Assembly (NCBI RefSeq): GCF_010977555.1
Contig: NZ_CP048815.1
Coordinates: 4,766,501-4,830,500 of the forward strand
DNA from: Caulobacter rhizosphaerae
GTDB taxonomy: Bacteria > Pseudomonadota > Alphaproteobacteria > Caulobacterales > Caulobacteraceae
Reading direction: 5' to 3'
Length of the DNA: 64,000 nt
The position numbers and the translations under genes were made by a program. Below are positions 15,739 through 23,300 of this stretch, piece by piece. The notes beneath the pieces were generated by a model that did not search any database, was not told the DNA's origin, and was given only the letters and a program-made list of their open reading frames with translations. The first letter of the stretch is position 1. Every line of letters begins with the position of its first letter.

Positions 15739-17727
15739 TCAAGTTTCCGCCAGCGCCGCCGCTTCCACCAGCCGCACCACGTCGCTCATGATCTGCGTGA
15801 TCCTGAAGTCCTTGGGCGTATAGATCCGCGCCACGCCCATCTGCTTGAGGATCAGGGCGTCGGCGTCGGGGATGATGCCGCCGACCACCACCGGGACATG
15901 GTCCAGGCCCTCGGCGCGCATCAGGCGGACGACGTCCTGCACCAGGTCCAGATGCGAGCCCGACAGGATCGACAAACCGACCACGTGAGCGCGGCCCTCC
16001 TTGGCGCGGCGGACGATCTCTTCCGGCGTCGAGCGGATGCCGTCATAGATCACCTGCATGCCGCAGGCCCGGGCCCGGGTGGCGATCTGCTCGGCGCCGT
16101 TGGAGTGGCCATCCAGGCCCGGCTTGCCGACCAGGTAGGTCAAGGTGCGGCCCAGCACCTGGGACACCCGTTCGACCTCGGCCTTCACCGCCTCGACATC
16201 CTCCGCCTCGCCGGTCGAGACGACCACCGCCACGCCGGTGGGGCCGCGATACTCGCCGAACACCGCGCGCAGGGCCCCGGCCCACTCGCCGGTGGTGACC
16301 CCGGCCTTGGCGGCGGAAATCGAGGGTTCCATAATATTGCGGCCATCGGCGGCCGCGGCCTTCAGGTCCACCAGGGCCGCTTCGGCGGCGACCGGGTCGC
16401 GGGCCGCGCGCCAGGCCTTCAGCCGCTCGACGACGCCGGCCTCCAGCAGGGGGTCGACCGTCTCGATCGCCTTGCCGGCGGCGGCCAGCGGCGAGGCCTC
16501 GCTGTCGGTCCACCGATTGACCCCGACCACGGTCAGAACACCGGTCTCGACCGCGCGCACCCGCTGGGCGTTGGAGGCCACCAGCTGCGCCTTCATGTAG
16601 TCGATGGCGCTGGAGGCCCCGCCCATCCCGTCGATCAGGGCCAGTTGCGCCAGCGCGCCCTTCGACAGCTCGGCGACCTTGGCCTCGACCACGTGGCTGC
16701 CGTCGAACAGGTCCTCGTATTCCAGCAGGTCGGTCTCGTAGGCCAGAACCTGCTGCAGGCGCAGCGACCATTGCTGGTCGAACGGACGCGGCAGGCCCAG
16801 CGCCTCGTTCCAGGCCGGCAGTTGCAGCGCCCGGCAGCGGGCGTCCTTGCTGAGGGTGACGGCCAGGGCCTCGATCAGGATACGGTAGACGTTGTTCTCG
16901 GGCTGCTGCTCGGTCAGGCCCAGGCTGTTGACCTGAACGCCGTAGCGGAAGCGGCGGGCCTTCGGATCCTGAACGCCGTAGCGCTCCAGCAGGATCTGGT
17001 CCCAAAGCCGCGTGAACGACCGCATCTTGCACAGCTCGGTGACGAACCGCACGCCGGCGTTGACGAAGAAGCTGATCCGCGAGGCGACGATCTCGAAGTC
17101 CTGCTCGGGCACTTGGCCGCCGGCCTTGACGGTGTCGAGCACGCTGATGGCGGTGGCCAGGGCGAAGGCCAGTTCCTGCTCCGGCGTCGCCCCCGCTTCC
17201 TGCAGGTGGTAGCTGCAGACGTTCATCGGGTTCCACCTGGGAACCTCGCGGTAGCACCAGGCGATCATGTCGCCGATCAGCCTCAGGCTGGGCTCCGGCG
17301 GAAAGATATAGGTGCCGCGGCTCAGATACTCCTTGATCAGGTCGTTCTGGGTGGTGCCCTGCAAGAGCTTGCGGTCGGCGCCCTGCTCGTCGGCCAGCGC
17401 CACGTACAGCGCCAGCAGCCAGGCCGCCGGGGCGTTGATGGTCATCGAGGTGTTGGACTGCTCCAGCGGGATCTGGTCGAACAGCGTCCGCATGTCGCCG
17501 AGGTGGGCGATCGGCACGCCGACCTTGCCGACCTCGCCCCGCGCCAGGACATGGTCGGCATCATAGCCGGTCTGGGTGGGCAGGTCGAAGGCGACGGACA
17601 GGCCCGTCTGGCCTCTGGCCAGGTTGGCCCGGTACAGGGCGTTGGATTTCTCGGCCGTGGAATGTCCCGCGTAGGTGCGGAAGATCCAGGGCGCATCGGG
17701 CGCGTGCTGGAACGGCTTGGAGGTCAT
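15739..17727 (-). CDS. ecm: Ethylmalonyl-CoA mutase (MeaA-type)
   Basis: The protein has 662 residues and is a single-chain adenosylcobalamin mutase. The catalytic barrel opens RTYAGHSTAEKSNALYRANL and carries LPTQTGYDADH, the signature that separates ethylmalonyl-CoA mutase from methylmalonyl-CoA mutase (which has LATHRGYDSDH). NPMNVCSYHLQEAGATPEQE and VNSLGLTEQQPENN follow. The C-terminal cobalamin domain (about 520-662) has the base-off ligand motif DGHSNG and VVVGGIIPDADA. It converts (2R)-ethylmalonyl-CoA to methylsuccinyl-CoA in the ethylmalonyl-CoA pathway for acetyl-CoA assimilation. The ATG at 17727 fits the family; 11 codons of upstream frame are not conserved-looking. Other pathway genes are not nearby. 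Confidence 0.93.
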   Translation of the reverse strand: MTSKPFQHAPDAPWIFRTYAGHSTAEKSNALYRANLARGQTGLSVAFDLPTQTGYDADHVLARGEVGKVGVPIAHLGDMRTLFDQIPLEQSNTSMTINAPAAWLLALYVALADEQGADRKLLQGTTQNDLIKEYLSRGTYIFPPEPSLRLIGDMIAWCYREVPRWNPMNVCSYHLQEAGATPEQELAFALATAISVLDTVKAGGQVPEQDFEIVASRISFFVNAGVRFVTELCKMRSFTRLWDQILLERYGVQDPKARRFRYGVQVNSLGLTEQQPENNVYRILIEALAVTLSKDARCRALQLPAWNEALGLPRPFDQQWSLRLQQVLAYETDLLEYEDLFDGSHVVEAKVAELSKGALAQLALIDGMGGASSAIDYMKAQLVASNAQRVRAVETGVLTVVGVNRWTDSEASPLAAAGKAIETVDPLLEAGVVERLKAWRAARDPVAAEAALVDLKAAAADGRNIMEPSISAAKAGVTTGEWAGALRAVFGEYRGPTGVAVVVSTGEAEDVEAVKAEVERVSQVLGRTLTYLVGKPGLDGHSNGAEQIATRARACGMQVIYDGIRSTPEEIVRRAKEGRAHVVGLSILSGSHLDLVQDVVRLMRAEGLDHVPVVVGGIIPDADALILKQMGVARIYTPKDFRITQIMSDVVRLVEAAALAET

Positions 17728-17820
17728 CCTGCGCTTCCGTCCTGTCGTTCTTATTACCAACGATCATGAACCGGGGCTTGTTGCGGCGCAACATCGCAAA
17801 AGCGAACGAAGCGGCCGATC

Positions 17821-18153
17821 TCAGAACGGCCGCTTGCCCGTCACCACCTCGAACCACAACCGAAAGTCGCCCGCCAGGCTGTAGAGCGGATACTTGAAGG
17901 TGGCCGGGCGGTTCTTCTCGAACACGAAATGCCCGAGCCAGGCGAAGCCGTAGCCCACCAGCGGCGCGGCGACGAAGAACCGCCAATCGATCAGGAAACC
18001 ACAGATCGCAGCCGCGATGACCAGGGTCGTGCCGACCACGTGCAGCCGCCGGCTGGTGCGGTTGAGGTGTTCGGTCAGGTAGAACGGATAGAACGCCGCG
18101 AAGGTGCGGTAGCGCCCTTCATTGTCTTCGGCGTTCCGGTCATGCGCGGCCAT
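17821..18153 (-). CDS. DUF962 / Mpo1-like membrane protein
   Basis: The protein has 110 residues. FAAFYPFYLTEHLNRTSRRLHVVGT near residue 18 has the His and Glu pattern of the DUF962/Mpo1 family, and GYGFAWLGHFVFEKNRPATFKYP with its HFxxEKNRP motif is diagnostic. Two to three membrane segments lie between. The yeast relative Mpo1 is an iron-dependent dioxygenase for 2-hydroxy fatty acids; whether bacterial members do the same is inference. It lies upstream of the ecm gene on the same strand, with a 93-base gap. Confidence 0.88.
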   Translation of the reverse strand: MAAHDRNAEDNEGRYRTFAAFYPFYLTEHLNRTSRRLHVVGTTLVIAAAICGFLIDWRFFVAAPLVGYGFAWLGHFVFEKNRPATFKYPLYSLAGDFRLWFEVVTGKRPF

Positions 18154-18497
18154 GGGCCGATGTTCCGCCCAACGGGGCGCGGTGGCAAGACTGTCGAGCT
18201 GGTCCTTAGGCCTGGCCGATTCTCTTCGCGCAAGCTGGTACCGTTAACGCGCTTAGCACGCGAGTAGGCGGTGATTCTGCTCCGTCCCCGGAGCGACTCG
18301 GCGTAGGAACTTGAAGCGTGGCCGAAATAATTTCGCCCGGAAATCGCCGCGATCTGGGCGCGTACGTCCGTTTCGTTAGCGCAAGCTGAGGGTTAACAAG
18401 CTAAACCTCAGCGACCTAACGCCGCGCTTCGCCGCCGCAGCGTTCCACGAACGCCGTGGACGTGGCATGGTGACTGGACAACCTTTGGAGGCGAAAC
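18154..18497. other. 344-base intergenic region between DUF962 and XRE genes
   Basis: The region holds the divergent promoters of the two flanking genes and the long inverted repeat at 18375-18420. Single GTTAAC sites near 18244 and 18392 resemble CtrA half sites, but no second half lies at the required spacing. Nothing else is recognised. Confidence 0.4.
18386..18411. promoter_or_regulatory. Long inverted repeat upstream of the XRE regulator gene
   Basis: CTGAGGGTTAAC and GCTAAACCTCAG form 12-base arms with two mismatches around AA. GTTAG at 18375-18379 and CTAAC at 18416-18420 extend the symmetry. It lies about 85 bases upstream of the XRE gene start, a natural place for an autoregulatory operator. 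Confidence 0.55.
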
Positions 18498-18938
18498 TTG
18501 AGCGAAGAAACCGAGGGCCGACGCCCTAACCCCGTCGATCTCCACGTCGGTGGCCGTGTTCGGATGCGTCGCAAGCTGCTGGGCGTCAGCCAGGAACAGC
18601 TGGCCGACTCGTTGGGCCTGACTTTCCAGCAGGTGCAGAAGTACGAGCGTGGCGCCAACCGCGTCAGCGCGTCCAAGCTCTATGAGATCGCCAAGACCTT
18701 GCAGGTCCCGGTGTCGTTCTTCTTCGACGGCCTGGCCGACCCGATGGATGGTTCGGACGGCGACGAGATCGGCCAACAGGCCGAGCGCATCGTGCAAGAA
18801 TTCCTGACCACGCCCGAGGGCCTGGAGCTGGCCGAGGTGTTCCCGAAGATCGGTCGCGGCCGGGTTCGCCGCCAGGTTCTCGACCTGGTCCGCGCGATGG
18901 CTGAAGAAGCCCACCGCGCCGAGAGCGCCGCCGCCTGA
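18498..18938 (+). CDS. XRE-family helix-turn-helix regulator
   Basis: The protein has 146 residues. The HTH (about 18-75) reads RVRMRRKLLGVSQEQLADSL followed by LTFQQVQKYERGANRVSASKLYEIAKTL, with the recognition helix in FQQVQKYERG. The C-terminal half contains FFFDGL and a helical segment rich in charged residues that probably dimerises. This type (Cro/CI HTH plus a short helical tail) is common in alphaproteobacteria, but I cannot assign a specific regulon. The start is TTG, supported by GGAGG six bases upstream at 18487-18491. A long inverted repeat upstream suggests autoregulation. Confidence 0.92.
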   Translation: MSEETEGRRPNPVDLHVGGRVRMRRKLLGVSQEQLADSLGLTFQQVQKYERGANRVSASKLYEIAKTLQVPVSFFFDGLADPMDGSDGDEIGQQAERIVQEFLTTPEGLELAEVFPKIGRGRVRRQVLDLVRAMAEEAHRAESAAA

Positions 18939-19073
18939 TCCGGCGACGAGACTACCAGTAACCCGTTCGTTCGGGCCCCGGCGATCACTCGCCGGGGCCC
19001 GATCGCATTCTACGCTCAGCAGCCCGCGCATGGGCCCGGGTCCGGGTCCGATCGCCCCGGCGCTGCGGAACAG

Positions 19074-19427
19074 CTAGCTGGCCGAGACCCGCCCCTGGCC
19101 GGCCTGCCAGATACGCTTGGCCGTCTGCAGGGCGGCCGGGGCCAGGCCGCGCAAATCGTGGCTCCTGATGATCCTCAGACCCAGTTCGCGGTCCTTCTGC
19201 CAGATCACGCGCACGTCGTGGGCGTAGCCCGTGGCCAGGTCGACCAGCTGAAAGCCGCCTGGAGGCGTGGCGCTGGACAGCATCTGGATCCGCAGGCCGG
19301 TGTCCGACTGATCCCGCACGATGCAATCCCACGCGAAGACGCCGCACAGCACCTTCCCGGGGTTTTGCATCATAGTGCGAGGACCGGCGCGCCGGTCGAG
19401 AGCTCCGCCAGAACCAAACTTGGACAT
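19074..19427 (-). CDS. PilZ-domain c-di-GMP receptor
   Basis: The protein has 117 residues and consists of a single PilZ domain. RRAGPR near residue 12 supplies the RxxxR motif, and DQSDTG near residue 38 supplies DxSxxG; together they are the complete c-di-GMP-binding signature. The rest is a short beta-barrel with WQKDRELGLRII. The ATG at 19427 is chosen so that the RxxxR motif follows a short leader; an upstream in-frame ATG at 19466 adds 13 residues. Output partner unknown. It is divergent from the glucokinase-like gene. It adds a receptor to the two c-di-GMP-metabolising proteins in this window. Confidence 0.82.
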   Translation of the reverse strand: MSKFGSGGALDRRAGPRTMMQNPGKVLCGVFAWDCIVRDQSDTGLRIQMLSSATPPGGFQLVDLATGYAHDVRVIWQKDRELGLRIIRSHDLRGLAPAALQTAKRIWQAGQGRVSAS

Positions 19428-19627
19428 AACCGTAACAACGCGCGACGACGTTAAGCGGCGGTGCAATGGAAGAGTTTATTTGCCGATGACCATGTCCGCG
19501 GCCGGGGCTATTCCCTGGAAGGCAGGAACCTTGGGCGAGCACGGTTATTTAGCCGGTAACCCACTCGACGCTAAGGATCCCGCGGCCGGCGAAGACCGGC
19601 GATCGAGGAAGCGAAAGGGATGACCCG

Positions 19628-20620
19628 ATGACCCACGGCGTGGCGCTCTTGGCCGATGTGACGGGTCGCGACCTGATCGTCGCCCTGGCCCGTCCCGGCG
19701 ACGCACCGGGCGAGCACCGCGTCCTGCCCGGCTCCACTTCGCTGGAGCTGGAGGCCGGCCTCAAGTCCGTGCTGGCCGAGCTCGACGCGGACGTGCTGGT
19801 GGGCGCGGCGGTCGCCGCCGCCGGTCCGGAGATCGACGGCGCGGTGACCCTGACCAGCACCGGCCTGACCGTGTCCCTGACCTGGCTGCGCCACGTGCTG
19901 CGCACGCCCCGGGTCTATCTGGTCAACGACTTCACCGCCTGCGCCATGGGAGCCCCCAAGGTCGCCGAGGCGGCGCTCAGCGTGATCCATCCCGGCAAGG
20001 CCGCCCGCAACGCCGCCATCGCCGTGCTCGGTCCCGACATCGGCCTGGGCGTGGCGGGCCTGGCTCCGCTGCGCGGCGAGGGCTGGCTGGCCGTGCCCAG
20101 CGAGGGCGGCCACATGGACTTCTGTCCGGTCGAGGCCCGGGAGGCCCCGATCTTCTCGGCCGTCCGCGCCCGCCACGGCGAGGTCTCTGCCGAGCGCCTG
20201 CTGTCCAAGGAAGGCCTCAGCGACATCCACTGCGCCCTGGTCGGCGATGGGGATCCCCTTGTCGCGCCAGAAAATGACAACGTTATCATTGAGCTGGCCC
20301 GGGCCGGCGACGCCCAGGCGCGCGAGGCGATCTCGATCTTCAGCGGCCTGCTGGGCGGTTTCGCCGGCGACATGACCCTGGTTTTCGCCGCCCGGGGCGG
20401 GGTGTTTCTCAACAGCCCCCTGCTGGAGGCCATCGGCGGCTTGTTGGACCGCGAGGCCTTTGTCCGCCGTTACAGGACCAAGGGGCGGATGAGCCCTTAT
20501 CTGGCCGAGGTGCCGGTGTTCAGCATGCCCGGCCGCTCCGCCCTGCTGGGCCTGTCCAGCCTGTTCAGCCCCAGCGACATGCGCTACGCGGCCTCGGACG
20601 TGAAGTTCCTGGACTGCTGA
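19628..20620 (+). CDS. Degenerate glucokinase-family protein
   Basis: The protein has 330 residues and aligns with Glk over its whole length. The sugar-binding part is kept: VNDFTACAMG with the catalytic-type Asp near 100, SEGGHMDF near 160, and the Glu in VSAERLLS near 187. The phosphate loop is not kept: where E. coli Glk has GDVGGTNARLAL, this has ADVTGRDLIVAL, so the GGTNAR core is lost. GAGTGLGVA has become GPDIGLGVA, and the adenosine motif GGVFIAGGI has become GGVFLNSPL. I infer a protein that may bind sugar but not use ATP normally, perhaps a sensor. An alternative is an unusual phosphoryl donor. The ATG follows AAAGGGA. Confidence 0.8.
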   Translation: MTHGVALLADVTGRDLIVALARPGDAPGEHRVLPGSTSLELEAGLKSVLAELDADVLVGAAVAAAGPEIDGAVTLTSTGLTVSLTWLRHVLRTPRVYLVNDFTACAMGAPKVAEAALSVIHPGKAARNAAIAVLGPDIGLGVAGLAPLRGEGWLAVPSEGGHMDFCPVEAREAPIFSAVRARHGEVSAERLLSKEGLSDIHCALVGDGDPLVAPENDNVIIELARAGDAQAREAISIFSGLLGGFAGDMTLVFAARGGVFLNSPLLEAIGGLLDREAFVRRYRTKGRMSPYLAEVPVFSMPGRSALLGLSSLFSPSDMRYAASDVKFLDC

Positions 20621-20623
20621 GCC

Positions 20624-20914
20624 TCAATCCGGCCGCCAGCCATTGCGCAGCAGGTCCACGGCCAGCAGGTGGGCGGCCTCCAGGGCCATGTCCTCCAGCT
20701 GTTCCAGTAGGGCCAGGCGCTGGGCGGGTGTGCGGGCGTGCGCGTAAAGGGCGCAGATCGCGTGCAGCCGGGCTCTGATGTCGAGCGGCGGCGCCGGGGC
20801 GTGCAGCAGCGGATTCTCCGGCAGCTGGGCGGGTGCGTCCCCCTTGCGGCCGAAGGCGCGCTGGGGGGCGTCGAACTCCAGCGATTCAAGGCCGGGCCAG
20901 TCAAGGGCGCTCAT
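20624..20914 (-). CDS. Hypothetical protein, 96 residues
   Basis: The frame opens MSALDWPGLESLEFDAPQRA and has a helical, alanine/leucine-rich C-terminal half (RARLHAICALYAHARTPAQR, then LEQLEDMALEAAHLLAVDLL). No signal peptide, membrane span or known motif is seen. The ATG at 20914 is chosen because the upstream extension reads as random GC-rich sequence. It is convergent with the glucokinase-like gene (three-base gap) and 31 bases downstream of the tadG-like gene on the same strand, so it may be the third gene of that unit. Function not recognised. Confidence 0.65.
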   Translation of the reverse strand: MSALDWPGLESLEFDAPQRAFGRKGDAPAQLPENPLLHAPAPPLDIRARLHAICALYAHARTPAQRLALLEQLEDMALEAAHLLAVDLLRNGWRPD

Positions 20915-20945
20915 CGTTTCGCTCCGATCATCGGTATCGCATCCA

Positions 20946-22616
20946 TCAGGCGACCAGAGCGGCGACGCCGCATCTGAGGCCGTTGACCCGCACGTCGGCT
21001 TCACCGACGCCGAGACCCAGAAGCTCGGTCAGGGAGGTGATCACCCCGTCCAGCGGCGTCGTCGCGGCCTCCAGCTGCGGTTTCAGCGCCGCCAGAATGG
21101 TCGCCTCCCCGAGGCCCAGGTGGATCAGACTGACGAAATCGACATCCAGGTCCAGATTGGTCAGCAGCGAGGCGCTCGCCGCGGCCAGGGTGTCGTTGGT
21201 CTTCACGGTCTTGACGGCGCCGGTCTTCACCTCGGCGGCGGTGAACGACACCGCCTGCCAGGACGCGCCGCCCAGCGCCACGTCGGACTTGCCGCTCACC
21301 CCGAACAGGGGCGCCTTGACCAGCTTGGCGCGATTGACGGTCAGCGGCCGCTTGAAGTCGTCCAGCGCCGCCAGGTCGATGTCGCCGATCTTCAGCGACC
21401 CGATGCTGGGCTTGACCTCCAGGGTGGCGGCCTTGCGCCCGCAGTCGATCTCCTTGAGCCGCGCCTCGCCTGACGCCAGTTCGACCAGCACGGGTAGATG
21501 CACCTGGGCCAGGCCGCCCAACAGGCCCGATCCGAGCAGCTTGGCGTCGACATAGATCCGCGCCTGGCTGGTGCGCACGACCACAGTCCTGTCCTGGGTG
21601 ACGGTCATGTAGGGCGCGTTGTTCATCGGCTCGCCGATCGCCAGCCAGACGTCTGTGTCAGCCAGGCCCGGGACGGTGGCGCCGAGGTCCAGCTTCAGCT
21701 GGCGATCGCCCGCGCCGGCCTGCAGGAGCGCCTGAGCCAGGTCCATGGCGCTCAGAGCCACCGTAGCCGCGGAGCCGCCGGACACGTGGTCCTGGCCGCC
21801 ATAGGGTCCCAGCGACGCCAGGGCGTCCAGATGGGCCGGCGTGCGGTCGCCGGCCGCCAGGGCCAGCGTCCGAGTCGCCGAAGCGGCCTGACTCTCTCCG
21901 CTGGCCGACAGCGTGTCAGCCAGGGCCTGCAGCGCCTTGCCGGTCGTCAGGTCGGCCTGCAGCACCTGATCGTAGGTCGGCCCCTTCAGGTCCAGCCGGG
22001 TGGAAACCGCGTCGAGATAGCTGAACAGACTGACGTCAGCCTGGGCCAGCGCGTCATAGTCCATCACCGACAGATTGACCTGGCTGCCGGTCAGGTCGCC
22101 GAGCAGCGCGTTGGCCAGGCCGCCCTTCAGACTGGCCAGGCGCGAGCCGATCGAAAAGCTGGCCAAGTCGGCGCGGGCGGCGGTGGCCTCGCGGCGGATC
22201 GGCACGGACGGGCGGTCCAGCAGCGCCGCTCCGAAGAAGAGCTCGGCCTCGCTGGCGACCGAGACCTTGACCGCGTCGGGATCCTGGGCGGTTGCCTGGA
22301 AGCGCGCCTTCACCGGGACGGCGGCGTCGCCCGTATAGCGTCCCAGCGTCACCGTCGTCTGCGGCGGCGTGCGCCAGCCGTCGCCGTTGGCCGTCACGGT
22401 CGCCTGGGCGGCGACCTGGGCGCGGCCGATGTCGTTGGCCGCCGTGATCGCCGCCAGATCGGCGACGCCCTGCAGCCGGCGGCTCTGCAGATAGACCCAG
22501 CCCATGTCGACCGCCAGGGCCGCCAGGGCCAGGATCAGCGTCAGGGACATGGCGGTGATCACCGCGACCCCGCCCCGCCGGTCCCGCCGGAAGCCCGCTC
22601 TTGGCAAACCGCGCAT
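20946..22616 (-). CDS. TadG-like pilus assembly protein (Flp/Tad family)
   Basis: The protein has about 556 residues. The N-terminus has a basic leader RRDRRGGVAVITAMSLTLIL and a single membrane segment with the invariant DMGWVYLQSRRLQGVADLAA typical of TadG/Flp-pilus proteins. A long periplasmic domain follows, with many alanines and several repeats of TLA/SLG composition. Family members are pseudopilins or adhesin-like parts of tight-adherence pili. The ATG at 22616, five bases after the tadE-like stop, has GAGG before it; a TTG at 22625 overlapping that stop is an alternative. No tadABC or flp genes are in the window, so this is an outlying pair. Confidence 0.85.
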   Translation of the reverse strand: MRGLPRAGFRRDRRGGVAVITAMSLTLILALAALAVDMGWVYLQSRRLQGVADLAAITAANDIGRAQVAAQATVTANGDGWRTPPQTTVTLGRYTGDAAVPVKARFQATAQDPDAVKVSVASEAELFFGAALLDRPSVPIRREATAARADLASFSIGSRLASLKGGLANALLGDLTGSQVNLSVMDYDALAQADVSLFSYLDAVSTRLDLKGPTYDQVLQADLTTGKALQALADTLSASGESQAASATRTLALAAGDRTPAHLDALASLGPYGGQDHVSGGSAATVALSAMDLAQALLQAGAGDRQLKLDLGATVPGLADTDVWLAIGEPMNNAPYMTVTQDRTVVVRTSQARIYVDAKLLGSGLLGGLAQVHLPVLVELASGEARLKEIDCGRKAATLEVKPSIGSLKIGDIDLAALDDFKRPLTVNRAKLVKAPLFGVSGKSDVALGGASWQAVSFTAAEVKTGAVKTVKTNDTLAAASASLLTNLDLDVDFVSLIHLGLGEATILAALKPQLEAATTPLDGVITSLTELLGLGVGEADVRVNGLRCGVAALVA

Positions 22617-22621
22617 CGGCC

Positions 22622-23056
22622 TCAATAGCCTCCCAGCTGCACCGAGGCCCGGCGGCGGATCTGGTCCGACGGCATGGGAGTCACCCCGCGCACCGCGAAG
22701 GCGAAGGACTGGGCCGCGTCGTAGGACACCGCCACGGTCAGCCGTCCGTCACGGTCGATCACCTCGGTCGACAGCTTGGCCGGGACCAACTCGGCGTCGC
22801 CGGCGCTGGCGGCGACGGCCGCCTTGGCCAGGGTGGCCCGCTCGGCGGCGGTGGATCCCGGGATCGCCGCCCGCGCGGCGTCATTGGCCAACTGCTGGAC
22901 CGAATGCGACATCCAGAAATAGCCGCCATAGCCGGTGATGCCCATCAGCATGAAGATCAGCACCGGCGCCAGGAAGGCGAACTCCACCGCTGTCGCGCCG
23001 CTTTGATCGCGCCGGAAGCGTCGGTCTGTTATGATCGCCTGATTGGTCTGCCGCAT
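22622..23056 (-). CDS. TadE-like pseudopilin
   Basis: The protein has 144 residues. RRDQSGATAVEFAFLAPVLI near residue 15 is the TadE prepilin-type signature: a glycine/glutamate cleavage region followed by a hydrophobic helix. The short periplasmic part contains YGGYFWMSHSVQQLANDAARAA. It is probably processed by a prepilin peptidase and anchored in the inner membrane. It sits immediately upstream of the tadG-like gene. A 22-base perfect palindrome lies 77 bases upstream of its start and may control it or the divergent Phd-PAS gene. Confidence 0.88.
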   Translation of the reverse strand: MRQTNQAIITDRRFRRDQSGATAVEFAFLAPVLIFMLMGITGYGGYFWMSHSVQQLANDAARAAIPGSTAAERATLAKAAVAASAGDAELVPAKLSTEVIDRDGRLTVAVSYDAAQSFAFAVRGVTPMPSDQIRRRASVQLGGY

Positions 23057-23132
23057 CGCTCGAGTCCTTCTTGCGAAGATTGCGCAAGCAGGATCGCCCA
23101 GGCGTGGATGCGGCCAAGTTTATCTGAGTAGT

Positions 23133-23154
23133 CCGTAAAATACGTATTTTACGG
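23133..23154. promoter_or_regulatory. 22-bp perfect palindrome between tadE-like and Phd-PAS genes
   Basis: CCGTAAAATAC is joined directly to its exact reverse complement, giving a very A/T-rich operator-like site in GC-rich DNA. A half-site variant, CGTATTTTGTGG, appears again at 23282-23293 next to the Phd-PAS start. Confidence 0.7.
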
Positions 23155-23262
23155 CGACAGCCTGTCTCGCCTGAAGGATGTCGCGATCAATTGTCGCTCA
23201 ACCGCCACGATGGTAGCTTGACAAGGACTAGAGCATCTCGGCCAAGCGGATTCACGGGCAAG

Positions 23263-23284
23263 ACGGAGATGATTGATTCTCCGT
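23263..23284. promoter_or_regulatory. Inverted repeat before the Phd-PAS gene
   Basis: The perfect arms ACGGAGA and TCTCCGT are separated by eight bases, ending 16 bases before the ATG and just upstream of the ribosome-binding site GTGGAG. The position suits an autoregulatory operator for the Phd-like DNA-binding domain. Confidence 0.6.
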
Positions 23285-23300
23285 ATTTTGTGGAGCGGCC

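Noticed and set aside
18240..18400. CtrA binding boxes before the XRE gene
   Set aside because: GTTAAC half-sites are present, but no TTAA-N7-TTAA pair with the right spacing exists.
20946..22616. A complete Tad pilus island
   Set aside because: Only TadE- and TadG-like genes are present; no tadA, tadB, tadC, rcpC or flp gene adjoins.
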